Source: Polynucleobacter sp. IMCC 30228
GTDB taxonomy: Bacteria; Pseudomonadota; Gammaproteobacteria; Burkholderiales; Burkholderiaceae
Assembly: GCF_021395205.1 (NCBI RefSeq)
Contig: NZ_JAJVCS010000002.1
Location: forward strand, 124,001-188,000
Length of the DNA stretch: 64,000 bases
Direction of reading: 5' to 3'
The position numbers and the translations under genes are program-made. Below the pieces are notes generated by a model that did not search any database, had not been told where the DNA came from, and worked only from the letters and a program-made list of their open reading frames with translations. This document shows, piece after piece, positions 31,526 to 42,015 of this stretch. Numbering within the stretch: position 1 is the stretch's first letter; each line of letters starts with the position of its first letter.

Positions 31526-33133
31526 GTGCACGCTAAGATTCTTATTCTTGATTTTGGTTCCCAAGTAACCCAACTCATTGCCCGCCGTATCCGTGAAGCA
31601 AAAGTCTATTGCGAAATTCATCCTTACGATTGCGCTCCTGAACTGATTCGACGTTTAGTAGAGCAAGACGACTGCAAAGGCATTATTCTTTCTGGCGGTC
31701 CAAATTCAGTTACTAGCAGCGCTAGTCCTAGAGCCCCACAAATTGTTTTTGAATTAGGTGTGCCAGTACTTGGCATTTGTTATGGCATGCAAACCATGGC
31801 TGAGCAATTGGGCGGTGCGGTTGCGTCAGCCGAGACGCTGGGTAAAGCCCGCGAATTTGGTTACGCAGAAGTTCGAGCACATGGCCATACTGCCCTTTTA
31901 AAAGGCATTGAAGATTTTGTGACTACTGATGGTCATGGCATGCTGAAGGTCTGGATGAGTCATGGTGATTCGGTCACGACTATGCCTCCTGGCTTTCAAT
32001 TAATGGCCTCAACCGCCGCTTGCCCCATTGCTGGCATGGCCGATGAAGCCAAACAATTTTATGGTTTTCAGTTTCATCCAGAAGTAACCCATACCCTGCA
32101 GGGCGAAGCCATCTTGCAGCGTTTTGTACATGATATTTGTCATTGCCCAGGCGATTGGGTGATGGGCGATTACATTAGCGAGGCCATCGCGCATATTCGC
32201 GCACAAGTTGGCAGCGATGAAGTAATTTTAGGTTTATCGGGAGGCGTTGACTCGAGCGTTGCCGCAGCATTAATTCATCAAGCGATTGGTAATCAACTTA
32301 CTTGTGTATTTGTCGATCATGGTTTATTGCGCTTGAATGAAGGTGAAATGGTGATGGAAATGTTTGCCCGTAATTTAGGGGTGAAGGTTATTCGGGTGGA
32401 TGCAGCTGAACAATTTATGGCGCAGCTAGCAGGCGTAAGCGATCCCGAGATGAAACGTAAAATTATTGGCAAAGAATTTATTGACGTATTTCAAGCTGAA
32501 TCCATCAAAATTAAAAATGCCAAGTGGTTAGCGCAAGGCACTATTTATCCGGATGTCATTGAGTCTGCTGGCAAAGGTAAAAAGGGTGCTCATACCATTA
32601 AGAGTCACCACAATGTAGGCGGTTTACCAGATGATATGCACTTGAAATTACTCGAACCCTTACGTGAATTATTCAAGGATGAGGTACGCGAGTTGGGTGT
32701 GGCGCTAGGTCTACCCCGTGAAATGGTCTATCGCCATCCCTTTCCAGGCCCTGGTTTGGGTGTGCGCATCTTAGGTGAAGTGAAGGCTGAATACGCTGAT
32801 TTGCTGCGTCATGCCGATGCCATTTTTATTGAAGAATTGCGCAACACGATTGATGGAGTTAGCGGAAAATCATGGTACGACTTAACGAGTCAAGCTTTTG
32901 CGGTATTTCTACCAGTCAAATCAGTAGGGGTAATGGGCGATGGTCGCACTTACGAATATGTTGTAGCTTTGCGTGCAGTGCAGACTCAAGATTTTATGAC
33001 CGCACATTGGGCGCATTTGCCTCATGAACTATTAGGGCGTGTATCTAACCGAATTATTAATGAGGTGCGCGGAATCAATCGTGTGGTCTATGATATTAGT
33101 GGTAAGCCACCCGCTACGATTGAGTGGGAGTAG
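31526..33133 (+). CDS. guaA: GMP synthase (glutamine-hydrolysing)
   Basis: GuaA aminates XMP to GMP. The N-terminal class I glutaminase has its catalytic Cys in [16 protein letters not shown] (near residue 85) and the His/Glu pair in QFHPEVTHT. The ATP pyrophosphatase P-loop [13 protein letters not shown] is near residue 235, and the C-terminal dimer domain ends PATIEWE, as is typical. A GTG at 31526 gives the canonical N-terminus ([18 protein letters not shown]). 535 residues. Confidence 0.98.
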   Translation: MHAKILILDFGSQVTQLIARRIREAKVYCEIHPYDCAPELIRRLVEQDDCKGIILSGGPNSVTSSASPRAPQIVFELGVPVLGICYGMQTMAEQLGGAVASAETLGKAREFGYAEVRAHGHTALLKGIEDFVTTDGHGMLKVWMSHGDSVTTMPPGFQLMASTAACPIAGMADEAKQFYGFQFHPEVTHTLQGEAILQRFVHDICHCPGDWVMGDYISEAIAHIRAQVGSDEVILGLSGGVDSSVAAALIHQAIGNQLTCVFVDHGLLRLNEGEMVMEMFARNLGVKVIRVDAAEQFMAQLAGVSDPEMKRKIIGKEFIDVFQAESIKIKNAKWLAQGTIYPDVIESAGKGKKGAHTIKSHHNVGGLPDDMHLKLLEPLRELFKDEVRELGVALGLPREMVYRHPFPGPGLGVRILGEVKAEYADLLRHADAIFIEELRNTIDGVSGKSWYDLTSQAFAVFLPVKSVGVMGDGRTYEYVVALRAVQTQDFMTAHWAHLPHELLGRVSNRIINEVRGINRVVYDISGKPPATIEWE

Positions 33134-33156
33134 AATTTATTTACCTCATCAAGCCT

Positions 33157-34134
33157 TTATTCAGACTTTATTTGCATGCTCTTAACAATTGGGGCAAACC
33201 TAATTAAATCCCCCTTAATTTGCTCACCAAATTTTTCAGGGGTGCCGGGTGATGGAGTAATACCCATTGCTAAGAGTCTAGTCTTTCCCTCTGGTGAGTT
33301 CAAAATTTCATTTAAGGCTTGGTTTAATTTAATCAAAATAGGTTTGGGTGTTTTTGCCGGAGCCAACAAACCTACCCAATCATCTATTTCAAACTCTTTG
33401 ATGCCTGACTCGGTAAAAGTAGGTACATCTGGCATGCTTGGACTTCTTTTTGCGCTTGAGACTGCAATGGCTTTAATGCGCCCTGATTTTACATATTGGT
33501 TAGCACCCGCCACAGCGGTGTAAACCAAGGGGATGTTCCCGCCTAATAAATCAATTAAGGCCTGCCCACCGCCTTTGTAAGGCACGTGAACTAAATTAGC
33601 ACCAGTTTTTTGCTTGAGTAATTCACCAGCAATATGCGGCGTTCCGCCAGCACCAGAGGTGCCATAAGATAAGCCATTCGGATCTTTTTTGGAGATGGCA
33701 ATCACATCAGCTAAAGTTTTGCCTTGGAAATCATTGTTTGCCACCACAATCAAAATTGCATCGCCAATTTTGCCAACGGGCGCAAAATCTTTTACGCTAT
33801 CAAACGAGATTTTGTCAAAAAGTGATGGGTTGATCGATAAAGTTCCGGCATAACCTAGGAGCAGGGTATATCCATCGGGCTCGGCAGCAGCCACCATTTG
33901 CGTGCCGATATTGCCAGATGCTCCAGGGCGATTATCAGCAATGACTTGTTGCCCTAATTTTAAAGAAAGCTGTTCTGCAATAAAGCGGCCTGAAGTATCT
34001 GTCACCCCACCAGGAGTGAATGGAATAATGAGGCGTATGGGTCGATTAGGATAGTTCGTTTGCGCATGTGAGGTGAGCGAGAAAATAAATGTTCCGACTA
34101 AAAGTCCATGCAATAGGTATTTGTGTAATTTCAT
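33157..34134 (-). CDS. TctC (Bug) family periplasmic solute-binding protein
   Basis: The 325 residues start with a signal peptide ending at SLTSHAQ, then the Bug signature NYPNRPIRLIIPFTPGGVTD and the ligand loop GTSGAGGTPHIAGELL. The family binds carboxylates or amides, but most members lack neighbouring TctAB membrane genes, as here. It is the last gene of a four-gene operon, starting one base after the lyase stop. A second TctC gene opens the operon. The ligand is unknown. Confidence 0.92.
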   Translation of the reverse strand: MKLHKYLLHGLLVGTFIFSLTSHAQTNYPNRPIRLIIPFTPGGVTDTSGRFIAEQLSLKLGQQVIADNRPGASGNIGTQMVAAAEPDGYTLLLGYAGTLSINPSLFDKISFDSVKDFAPVGKIGDAILIVVANNDFQGKTLADVIAISKKDPNGLSYGTSGAGGTPHIAGELLKQKTGANLVHVPYKGGGQALIDLLGGNIPLVYTAVAGANQYVKSGRIKAIAVSSAKRSPSMPDVPTFTESGIKEFEIDDWVGLLAPAKTPKPILIKLNQALNEILNSPEGKTRLLAMGITPSPGTPEKFGEQIKGDLIRFAPIVKSMQIKSE

Positions 34135-34135
34135 C

Positions 34136-35035
34136 TCAGTTCCCTCGCTTTGTTTCTACAAACCGTTTTTCAAATTCCCAAACATCTTGAAAGCCCATTA
34201 ACTCGGAAAGCTCGCCAAAGTCATATAAGTCGACTGGGTTATCAATGGAAGACCCTGAATGTTTAAAGTGCTCGTAGACCTTAGTCATCGCTTGAACTGA
34301 GGCCAATAAAGCCGTAACCGGAAAGATTGCAAGCTTAAATCCACATTGCTCTAATTCTAATTTTGACAAAATAGGGGTACGACCTTTTTCCACCATATTG
34401 GCAACCAATGGATGGTTGGGAAAAGTTTCGCCAATGCGTCTGATCTCGTTTAGATTTTCAGGGGATTCAATAAATAATATATCCGCTCCAGCACGAGCAT
34501 AGGCTTCACCTCTTTTTAACGCTTCATCCAAGCCTAACGTAGTTCTGGCATCAGTTCTGGCGATAATTTTAAATTGCGGGTCGACCCTTGAAGCAACTGC
34601 AACCTCAATTTTTTTAACCATCTCTGCCAGCGGTATGACGCGTCTTCCAGGGGTATGGCCACATTTTTTGGGAAACTCTTGATCCTCTAATTGAATCGCT
34701 ACTGCGCCAGCTGTTTCATATCCGCGAACGGTATGCCGCACATTTAATAAGCCCCCATAACCGGTATCGCCATCCGCAATAAGCGGTGTCTTAGCCATGC
34801 CAGCCATTGCGGTAACTCTGCCAACCATGTCAGTATAAGTGGCTAAGCCCGCATCGGGAAGGCCTAAAAGAGAGGCTACGGTGCCATAGCCGGTCATATA
34901 CAGAGCATCAAAATTCATGCGGTCTGCCAATCTGAGCGAGACCATTTCAAATACTCCGGGGGCAACAATTAAGCCAGGGCTAGCAAGTCTTTGATTAAAA
35001 GTGTCTCTTTGAGAAGGCATCGCGATCCTATTCAT
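34136..35035 (-). CDS. Isocitrate lyase/PEP mutase superfamily protein
   Basis: The 299 residues form the ICL/PEPM barrel: APGVFEMVSLRLADRMNFDA, the Mg-binding ADGDTGYGG, QLEDQEFPKKCGH with the KKCGH lyase loop and its catalytic Cys, and IARTDART. The KKCGH loop favours C-C lyases such as 2-methylisocitrate or dimethylmalate lyase over phosphonate mutases. Several Met codons lie near the N-terminus (35035, 35020); the first overlaps the upstream gene by eight bases. It stands between an amidohydrolase-like gene and a TctC gene, suggesting catabolism of an imported acid. Substrate unknown. Confidence 0.85.
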   Translation of the reverse strand: MNRIAMPSQRDTFNQRLASPGLIVAPGVFEMVSLRLADRMNFDALYMTGYGTVASLLGLPDAGLATYTDMVGRVTAMAGMAKTPLIADGDTGYGGLLNVRHTVRGYETAGAVAIQLEDQEFPKKCGHTPGRRVIPLAEMVKKIEVAVASRVDPQFKIIARTDARTTLGLDEALKRGEAYARAGADILFIESPENLNEIRRIGETFPNHPLVANMVEKGRTPILSKLELEQCGFKLAIFPVTALLASVQAMTKVYEHFKHSGSSIDNPVDLYDFGELSELMGFQDVWEFEKRFVETKRGN

Positions 35036-35927
35036 TTTTTACTTGATGTGTTTGCTGAAGGGTTGGTGAAGAACGCTCACTTAAATACTCGGCAATCTTT
35101 TTTAGCAACTGGGTGATATCGTTTTGCACCGTTTGAAAATTTGCATTCGGCTCTCGGCTTGCTTCATTCATATAGATGGGTCGACGAATTTCGACTTGAA
35201 GGCTATGTCGATTTTTATTAGGTTGACCAATCTGCGCTATGAGTTGCATACCTTTATATGGATCGTTGCGAGCAACTGTGTAACCCAGCGTGCGCAAATA
35301 TTGTTCGATCAGATTCATAAATTCTGGCTCACAGGTGGTGCCATCGCGATCGCCAAGCACAAAGTCGGCCAAAGGATGAGGATTATTTTTTATCTGTAAG
35401 CGTTCGTAGGCATTATTTGGCATTGAGTGTAAATTTAAATGCCATACCCCGCCGAACCGTTGCATGCTATTTTCGATGGCTTGTGCTAGCGCTGCATGAT
35501 ACGGGCGATAATAGTTTTGAATGCGTTGCTGTACTTCGTTTACGCTCAATTGGCGATCATAAATTACAGTGGCAGCGTTTAGTTTTCGCCAAATTAAGCC
35601 GTAACCCAAGCGACTTTTCTCGCTTGGAGACAATGGTTCTGGCCAATCGCCATCTAATAACAGAGGATCAATATCGTTCGCTGTGCGGTTTAGGTCGATG
35701 TAAGTGCGAGGAAAGTTAGCTAACAGTAAGGTGGCTCCAACACTAGGAGCGGCGCGCCAGAGTTGATCAACATGGGTATCTTCGCCCCCCCTGAGTTGGG
35801 CTCGCGGTACAACATGACAAAAATCTGCAGGATATTCGGTACCACTATGTGGTGAGTCACAAACCAAAGGGATGGCTGAATCGGCTGGTTCAAGCAAGCG
35901 ATAAGGCGAGTTTTGAGAGCCGATCAT
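35028..35927 (-). CDS. N-formylglutamate amidohydrolase-like protein
   Basis: This is the FGase (HutG-like) family of zinc amidohydrolases that cleave N-formyl amino acids. I chose the ATG at 35927, four bases after the upstream tctC stop; an extension to 36050 would run inside that gene. Signature residues are PLVCDSPHSGTEYP near the N-terminus, GGEDTHVDQLW, ANFPRTYIDLNRTANDID and WHLNLHSMPN. The 299 residues fit the family. No histidine utilisation genes are near, so the true substrate is more likely related to the operon's lyase and binding proteins. Confidence 0.87.
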   Translation of the reverse strand: MIGSQNSPYRLLEPADSAIPLVCDSPHSGTEYPADFCHVVPRAQLRGGEDTHVDQLWRAAPSVGATLLLANFPRTYIDLNRTANDIDPLLLDGDWPEPLSPSEKSRLGYGLIWRKLNAATVIYDRQLSVNEVQQRIQNYYRPYHAALAQAIENSMQRFGGVWHLNLHSMPNNAYERLQIKNNPHPLADFVLGDRDGTTCEPEFMNLIEQYLRTLGYTVARNDPYKGMQLIAQIGQPNKNRHSLQVEIRRPIYMNEASREPNANFQTVQNDITQLLKKIAEYLSERSSPTLQQTHQVKNE

Positions 35928-35931
35928 GGCC

Positions 35932-36912
35932 TTAGTCAACTTGAATGTTGGCCACTTTAGCGATGCGCTGATATCGGTCAATTGCTTGCTGAATCTGCTT
36001 GGCAAATTCAGCGGGTGTTCCAGGTATAGCAATCGCACCAGATTCCTCAAGCTTCTTAATAAATTCAGGATTTTTCATGCCCTGATGGATCGCTTTATTG
36101 AGCTTAGCAATAATGCTCGGTGGGGTACCGGCGGGGGCCACAATCCCAAACCAGCCACCACCACCCATTTGCGGAAACCCTAATTCGCCATAGGTGGGCA
36201 CGTCGGGTAGGGCGGGTGAGCGTTTTTCTGCCAGTACCGCTAAGGCTCGTAAACGCCCTGCTTTAATTTGCGGTAATGCTGAGGGTAGGTTATCAGTAAT
36301 GGCATCGACTTGCCCTGCTAACGCATCATTCATTGCTGCGCCTGCACCTTTATAAGGGACATGCAGTAAACGAATTTTGGCGAGCATGGCAAAGTACTCA
36401 ACGTTGGCATGCCCTAATGAACCGGTGCCAGGGGTAGCAAAGGTATATTTATTGGGATTAGCTTGAGCTAAGGCAATGAATTGCTGCATGGTGTTAGCCG
36501 GCACTTTTGGATTGACCGCAAATACGCTCGGCGTTGCCGCCACATTAGTAATGGGCGCGAAGTCTTTAATCGGGTCATACTTGAGTTTTCCGGCATACAC
36601 CGCTGAATTAGCCCCATGCGTACTCATGGTGGCCATTCCTAGGGTATAGCCATCGGGCTTTGCTTTCGCGACAACCTCCATGCCAACCGATCCGCCAGCG
36701 CCAGCCCGGTTTTCTACAATGATTTGCTGACCTAATTCACGGCCGGCATATTCAGCGATGAGGCGTGCAGCCAGATCGGTTGATCCACCAGGGCCAAAAG
36801 GAACGATTAGCTTCACTGGTTGATCGGGGTAATTACTCTGGGCAAAAGTAGGTAAGCCGCAGAACAGCAGGGCCCCCAAGAGAAGATGGAGCAACTGACG
36901 CAATCTAGGCAT
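35932..36912 (-). CDS. TctC (Bug) family periplasmic solute-binding protein
   Basis: This is the first gene of the operon. The ATG at 36912 follows AGGAA at five-base spacing and gives a signal peptide ending near GLPTFAQ; an in-frame TTG at 36936 lacks that support. The mature start NYPDQPVKLIVPFGPGGSTD is the Bug signature and ATPGTGSLGHANVEYFA the ligand loop. It is clearly paralogous to the TctC at 33157 but diverged, so the pair may bind different ligands. No TctA/TctB genes are near. 326 residues. Confidence 0.92.
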   Translation of the reverse strand: MPRLRQLLHLLLGALLFCGLPTFAQSNYPDQPVKLIVPFGPGGSTDLAARLIAEYAGRELGQQIIVENRAGAGGSVGMEVVAKAKPDGYTLGMATMSTHGANSAVYAGKLKYDPIKDFAPITNVAATPSVFAVNPKVPANTMQQFIALAQANPNKYTFATPGTGSLGHANVEYFAMLAKIRLLHVPYKGAGAAMNDALAGQVDAITDNLPSALPQIKAGRLRALAVLAEKRSPALPDVPTYGELGFPQMGGGGWFGIVAPAGTPPSIIAKLNKAIHQGMKNPEFIKKLEESGAIAIPGTPAEFAKQIQQAIDRYQRIAKVANIQVD

Positions 36913-36964
36913 AGGATTCCTCAGTACCAAAAACAAGAAGAGTTGGCGTTTAATGGCTTGTCAG

Positions 36965-37023
36965 TTTACCTTACCGCACTCAATGAATTCAATGCACTTG
37001 AGCGCGGCCAGCAACAAGGTAAA
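36965..37023. repeat. Widely spaced perfect inverted repeat in a divergent gap
   Basis: TTTACCTT at 36965-36972 and AAGGTAAA at 37016-37023 are perfect complements 43 bases apart. They lie in the 164-base gap between the TctC operon and the exported-protein gene at 37077. They could be two operator half-sites or a long hairpin; nothing else notable is in this gap. Confidence 0.25.
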
Positions 37024-37076
37024 TTGTTTATCATAAGGGTCTGAAGCATCCGCTAATTTACGAACTGGAGCAATCA

Positions 37077-37850
37077 ATGCCATTTTCACGTCGCCTTTTT
37101 ATGCTGTCTGCCGCTCTGGCTCCCTTTGGCTGTGGTTCAATCGGTTATTTACGCGGGACTGCTGTGCCTGCGCCAAGTCCGATGCCGGCAGTGCGTCCAC
37201 CGCAGGTGGGTCAAGAGTGGTCTTATTTACAGCGGGATATGTTTAATGGCAATACGCTGGGCACCTTAACCGAACGGGTGCAGTCGGTGGGCTCGCAAAT
37301 TGTCATTACCCGCTCGATGGATACGAGCACAGCATCAGCCAATACGAGTTCTGGTGCCTTTGGTGCCATTATGAAAGATATCAATCAAATCAATGAACCA
37401 ATTGGTTCAATGGGCAATGAAGTGCAAGGCCCATGGGGCACTTTTTTAGCGAATCCCAACTGGAAAACCTTATTGTTATTTAACCCAGGAGTACCAGCCT
37501 GGCCCCAACAATTAAATGCATCCTGGAGTAAGCAAACCAATACCAAATATCAGGTAGCTGGCAATGCGGGCTATACCTTTTCATGGGAAGAATATATGAG
37601 TGCTAGCGCTTGGGAAACCATCACGGTTCCAGCTGGCACATTTACCGCATTAAAATTTAGTAGTTTAGTTAACTACACTAGTCCCGATGCGAATAAAATT
37701 AATTGCATTTGGCGAGAAACCTGCTGGTTTGCCCCGCAAATTGGGCGCTGGGTAGCACGGGAATCATCGGGATCGTATATGTTAATTGGTGTTATGCAAT
37801 CGCCATTTTTAGAAAATGAATATGTTTGGCAGCTAAGCTCTTGGAAATAA
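37077..37850 (+). CDS. Exported protein of unknown function, tandem paralog 1
   Basis: The 257 residues start with FSRRLFMLSAALAPFGCG, a twin-arginine-like signal with a Cys at a lipobox-like spot, though Phe at -2 is not typical for lipidation. A Pro-rich linker follows, then a globular domain with NEVQGPWGTF, WPQQLNASWS, AWETITVPAGTFTALKF and PQIGRWVARE. The PAGTF and IGRW motifs recur at matching positions in the next gene. I do not recognise a family function; probably a periplasmic or outer-membrane-anchored protein. It is followed with overlap by its paralog. Confidence 0.75.
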   Translation: MPFSRRLFMLSAALAPFGCGSIGYLRGTAVPAPSPMPAVRPPQVGQEWSYLQRDMFNGNTLGTLTERVQSVGSQIVITRSMDTSTASANTSSGAFGAIMKDINQINEPIGSMGNEVQGPWGTFLANPNWKTLLLFNPGVPAWPQQLNASWSKQTNTKYQVAGNAGYTFSWEEYMSASAWETITVPAGTFTALKFSSLVNYTSPDANKINCIWRETCWFAPQIGRWVARESSGSYMLIGVMQSPFLENEYVWQLSSWK

Positions 37851-38554
37851 ATTTATCGCGCCGTGTTTGTTTAATCGCTATAGGCGCCTTACCCAGTGCT
37901 TGTCTCACCCCGATTCCTTATCCTGCTGCAACTGTAAGCCCAACGCCGAGTGTACCTCCCCAAATGCGAGCACCTCAAGTGGGGCAGCAATGGGTTTACG
38001 CCGTGCGGAATATTTTTAACCAAGAGACACTCGATGTCGTTACAGAAACGGTGGTGCAAGTAGGCGAGCAAATTCGCATCCAACGTAACTCTAATAAAAT
38101 AGGCCCCTTACCCGATGAAGTTCAAGGACCTTGGGGCAAGATCATTCAAGATCCGCATTGGCAACCTGCGCAAAAGTTTATTCGTCCACTACCAATATGG
38201 CCTGAAAAATTAGAGCTGGGCTGGTCTGGTTCTTATCGCGATCGTTATCAAGTGCTCGGTTACCCAGATGCTGACTTTGCTTGGCTAGTCACTATTTCAG
38301 CAATTGCTTGGGAAAAAATTCGTACGCCAGCTGGATCATTTGTCGCCTTGAAATACAGTAGCGACTCACCCTATTTTGAAAGTAATGATGTTTCACGTTT
38401 CGCTAGCTTACGCAATGAAGAAACTTGGCTAGTACCCGAAATTGGACGCTGGGCGATTCGCCGTAGCATGGGGCGCTATTTATTAGGCGGCATGAGTTGG
38501 TCTGGCTCATTTTGGGAGGATTATTTAGAGTGGGAGCTGCAGTCATGGAAATAA
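37841..38554 (+). CDS. Exported protein of unknown function, tandem paralog 2 (TTG start)
   Basis: The 237 residues share DEVQGPWGKI, WPEKLELGWSG, AWEKIRTPAGSFVALKY and PEIGRWAIRR with the upstream gene, so this is a diverged tandem duplicate. The reading frame has no ATG near its N-terminus. The likely start is the TTG at 37841 (or 37826), overlapping the end of paralog 1 by about 10 bases, so translation probably depends on coupling. The signal region SRRVCLIAIGALPSAC ends in a possible lipidation Cys with imperfect lipobox. It lies 40 bases before queE. Function unknown. Confidence 0.7.
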   Translation: MEINLSRRVCLIAIGALPSACLTPIPYPAATVSPTPSVPPQMRAPQVGQQWVYAVRNIFNQETLDVVTETVVQVGEQIRIQRNSNKIGPLPDEVQGPWGKIIQDPHWQPAQKFIRPLPIWPEKLELGWSGSYRDRYQVLGYPDADFAWLVTISAIAWEKIRTPAGSFVALKYSSDSPYFESNDVSRFASLRNEETWLVPEIGRWAIRRSMGRYLLGGMSWSGSFWEDYLEWELQSWK

Positions 38555-38594
38555 ATTCTTTCCTAGCTAATTTATTCACCCAGCAATTTAATTA

Positions 38595-39248
38595 ATGTAT
38601 AGCGTTAAAGAAATTTTTCCTACCTTACAGGGTGAAGGCGCGCATGCTGGACGTGCTGCTGTATTTTGTCGGTTTTCAGGCTGCAATCTTTGGAGCGGAC
38701 GTGAGGAAGATCGTGCTACTGCTATTTGCCAATTTTGCGATACCGATTTTATTGGTGTTGATGGTATTGGTGGTGGAAAATTTTCGATTGCTGGCGAGTT
38801 AGCGAGTGCAATTGAAGCTGCCTGGCTAACTACCGCTGCCGGCCGTCATTACCGCTATGTGGTTTTTACTGGAGGAGAGCCGCTCTTGCAGTTAGACGAA
38901 GCTCTTCTGCAAGCCTTACACGCGCTTCAGTTCGAAATTGCCGTTGAAACCAATGGCACCTTACCATTGCCCGCCGGAATCGACTGGGTGTGTGTGAGCC
39001 CGAAGGCAGGCACTGAGTTGGTGGTCAAACAAGCCGATGAAATTAAATTGGCGGTGCCACAAAATGGCCATACTCAATTGGAGATGTTGTTGAAACGATT
39101 TGAGAGCATGGACTACCGACATCGTTTTTTACAACCCATTGATGGTGTAGAGCGCACAGCGAATACCGCTTTAGCAGTACAGCTTTGCCAAAAAAGACCC
39201 TTGTGGCGTTTAAGTCTTCAAACCCATAAATACATTGGGATGCCTTAA
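38595..39248 (+). CDS. queE: 7-carboxy-7-deazaguanine synthase
   Basis: QueE is a radical SAM enzyme contracting carboxytetrahydropterin to CDG in queuosine synthesis. The 217 residues start with EIFPTLQGEGAHAGR. The cluster cysteines are C31, C46 and C49, spaced C-x14-C-x2-C rather than the usual C-x3-C-x2-C, as in the structurally known Burkholderia enzyme. The SAM-binding TGGEPLLQLD is near residues 98-107. queD follows after 10 bases. Confidence 0.95.
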   Translation: MYSVKEIFPTLQGEGAHAGRAAVFCRFSGCNLWSGREEDRATAICQFCDTDFIGVDGIGGGKFSIAGELASAIEAAWLTTAAGRHYRYVVFTGGEPLLQLDEALLQALHALQFEIAVETNGTLPLPAGIDWVCVSPKAGTELVVKQADEIKLAVPQNGHTQLEMLLKRFESMDYRHRFLQPIDGVERTANTALAVQLCQKRPLWRLSLQTHKYIGMP

Positions 39249-39258
39249 TATTAGCCCT

Positions 39259-41118
<1,860 letters not shown>

Positions 41119-41136
41119 GAATTACGCCTAAGCAGG

Positions 41137-41988
41137 CTAAACTTCGGCACCACTTAAATGAAAGCTGGCTTTAGAGTCTTGTGCCAGAGCCTCCTGCAGA
41201 GCTGGTAAAGCAAGCTTCAATTTTTCATTTAGAGTCCAGGGCGGGTTCACAACTAACATCCCACTCGCTTGTAAGCGCCGCTCACTTGGATTATTCGCTA
41301 CCCGCAACTCTGCTTGCAGCCAAGGTCTTGAGTAACTCATAATGATTTTTTTTAAGCGCGCAGCTAAAGCGATCGATTCTCGCCGCGGCAGAATGGGATA
41401 CCAAATGGCAAAACAACCTGTAGCGAAACGTTGCAAACCTTCAGCAAGCGTGGTTTCAATCTGGCGATAATCATTTTTATCTTCATAAGCAGGGTCAATT
41501 AAAACTAAGCCCCTGCGCCCGGGTGGAGGTAATAATGCTTTAAGTCCACTAAAGCCATTGCTGGCATAGACATCAATTTGTTTGGCATTGGGTAGTTGCG
41601 CTACATTTCTTTGCAGAATCAAAATTTCTTGGGGATGTAATTCAAATAATTTGAGGCGGTCTTGCGGTCTTAAGAGCCTCGCCAAAATAAAGGGAGAACC
41701 TGGATAAATAGATAAGGACTCAGTTTGGTTTTCAAGCTGAACTTGCTGAAATAAGTTTTGAAAAGAGGGTACTAATTTGGTGGTTAAGCGTTCAATACCC
41801 CATTGCGCTTCTTTACTGATTTGCGCAAAGCCGTCTTGCAAGTGATAAATGCCAGCACCAGCATGCGTATCAATAAAAGTGACTGCCCCTGGTTTTTCTT
41901 GGAGGTAGTGAATTAACTCAATAAGCACAAGATGCTTCAACATGTCAGCATGTCCACCAGCATGAAAAGCATGGCGGTAACTAAACAT
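41137..41988 (-). CDS. rlmJ: 23S rRNA (adenine(2030)-N6)-methyltransferase
   Basis: RlmJ methylates A2030 of 23S rRNA. The 283 residues begin with the diagnostic FSYRHAFHAGGHADMLKH. The SAM-binding TFIDTHAGAGIYHL follows near residues 37-50, then the catalytic motif LVLIDPAYEDKNDY near residue 160, the N6-adenine methyltransferase DPP[YF]-type motif. It faces ldcA and lies 27 bases after the PAP2 gene on the same strand, so it may be the last gene of that run. Confidence 0.95.
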   Translation of the reverse strand: MFSYRHAFHAGGHADMLKHLVLIELIHYLQEKPGAVTFIDTHAGAGIYHLQDGFAQISKEAQWGIERLTTKLVPSFQNLFQQVQLENQTESLSIYPGSPFILARLLRPQDRLKLFELHPQEILILQRNVAQLPNAKQIDVYASNGFSGLKALLPPPGRRGLVLIDPAYEDKNDYRQIETTLAEGLQRFATGCFAIWYPILPRRESIALAARLKKIIMSYSRPWLQAELRVANNPSERRLQASGMLVVNPPWTLNEKLKLALPALQEALAQDSKASFHLSGAEV

Positions 41989-42015
41989 AACAATGCATGA
42001 TGAAGAAGTGAATGA

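Noticed and set aside
35928..36050. 41-residue N-terminal extension of the FGase-like protein
   Set aside because: It overlaps the upstream tctC coding sequence and has no family similarity; the ATG at 35927 follows the tctC stop by four bases.
41124..41137. Short GCCT-AAGC-AGGC hairpin between ldcA and rlmJ, similar to one at 46621-46634 on the other strand
   Set aside because: The stems are only 4-5 bases, neither is followed by a T-run, and two copies are too few to claim a dispersed repeat or terminator.
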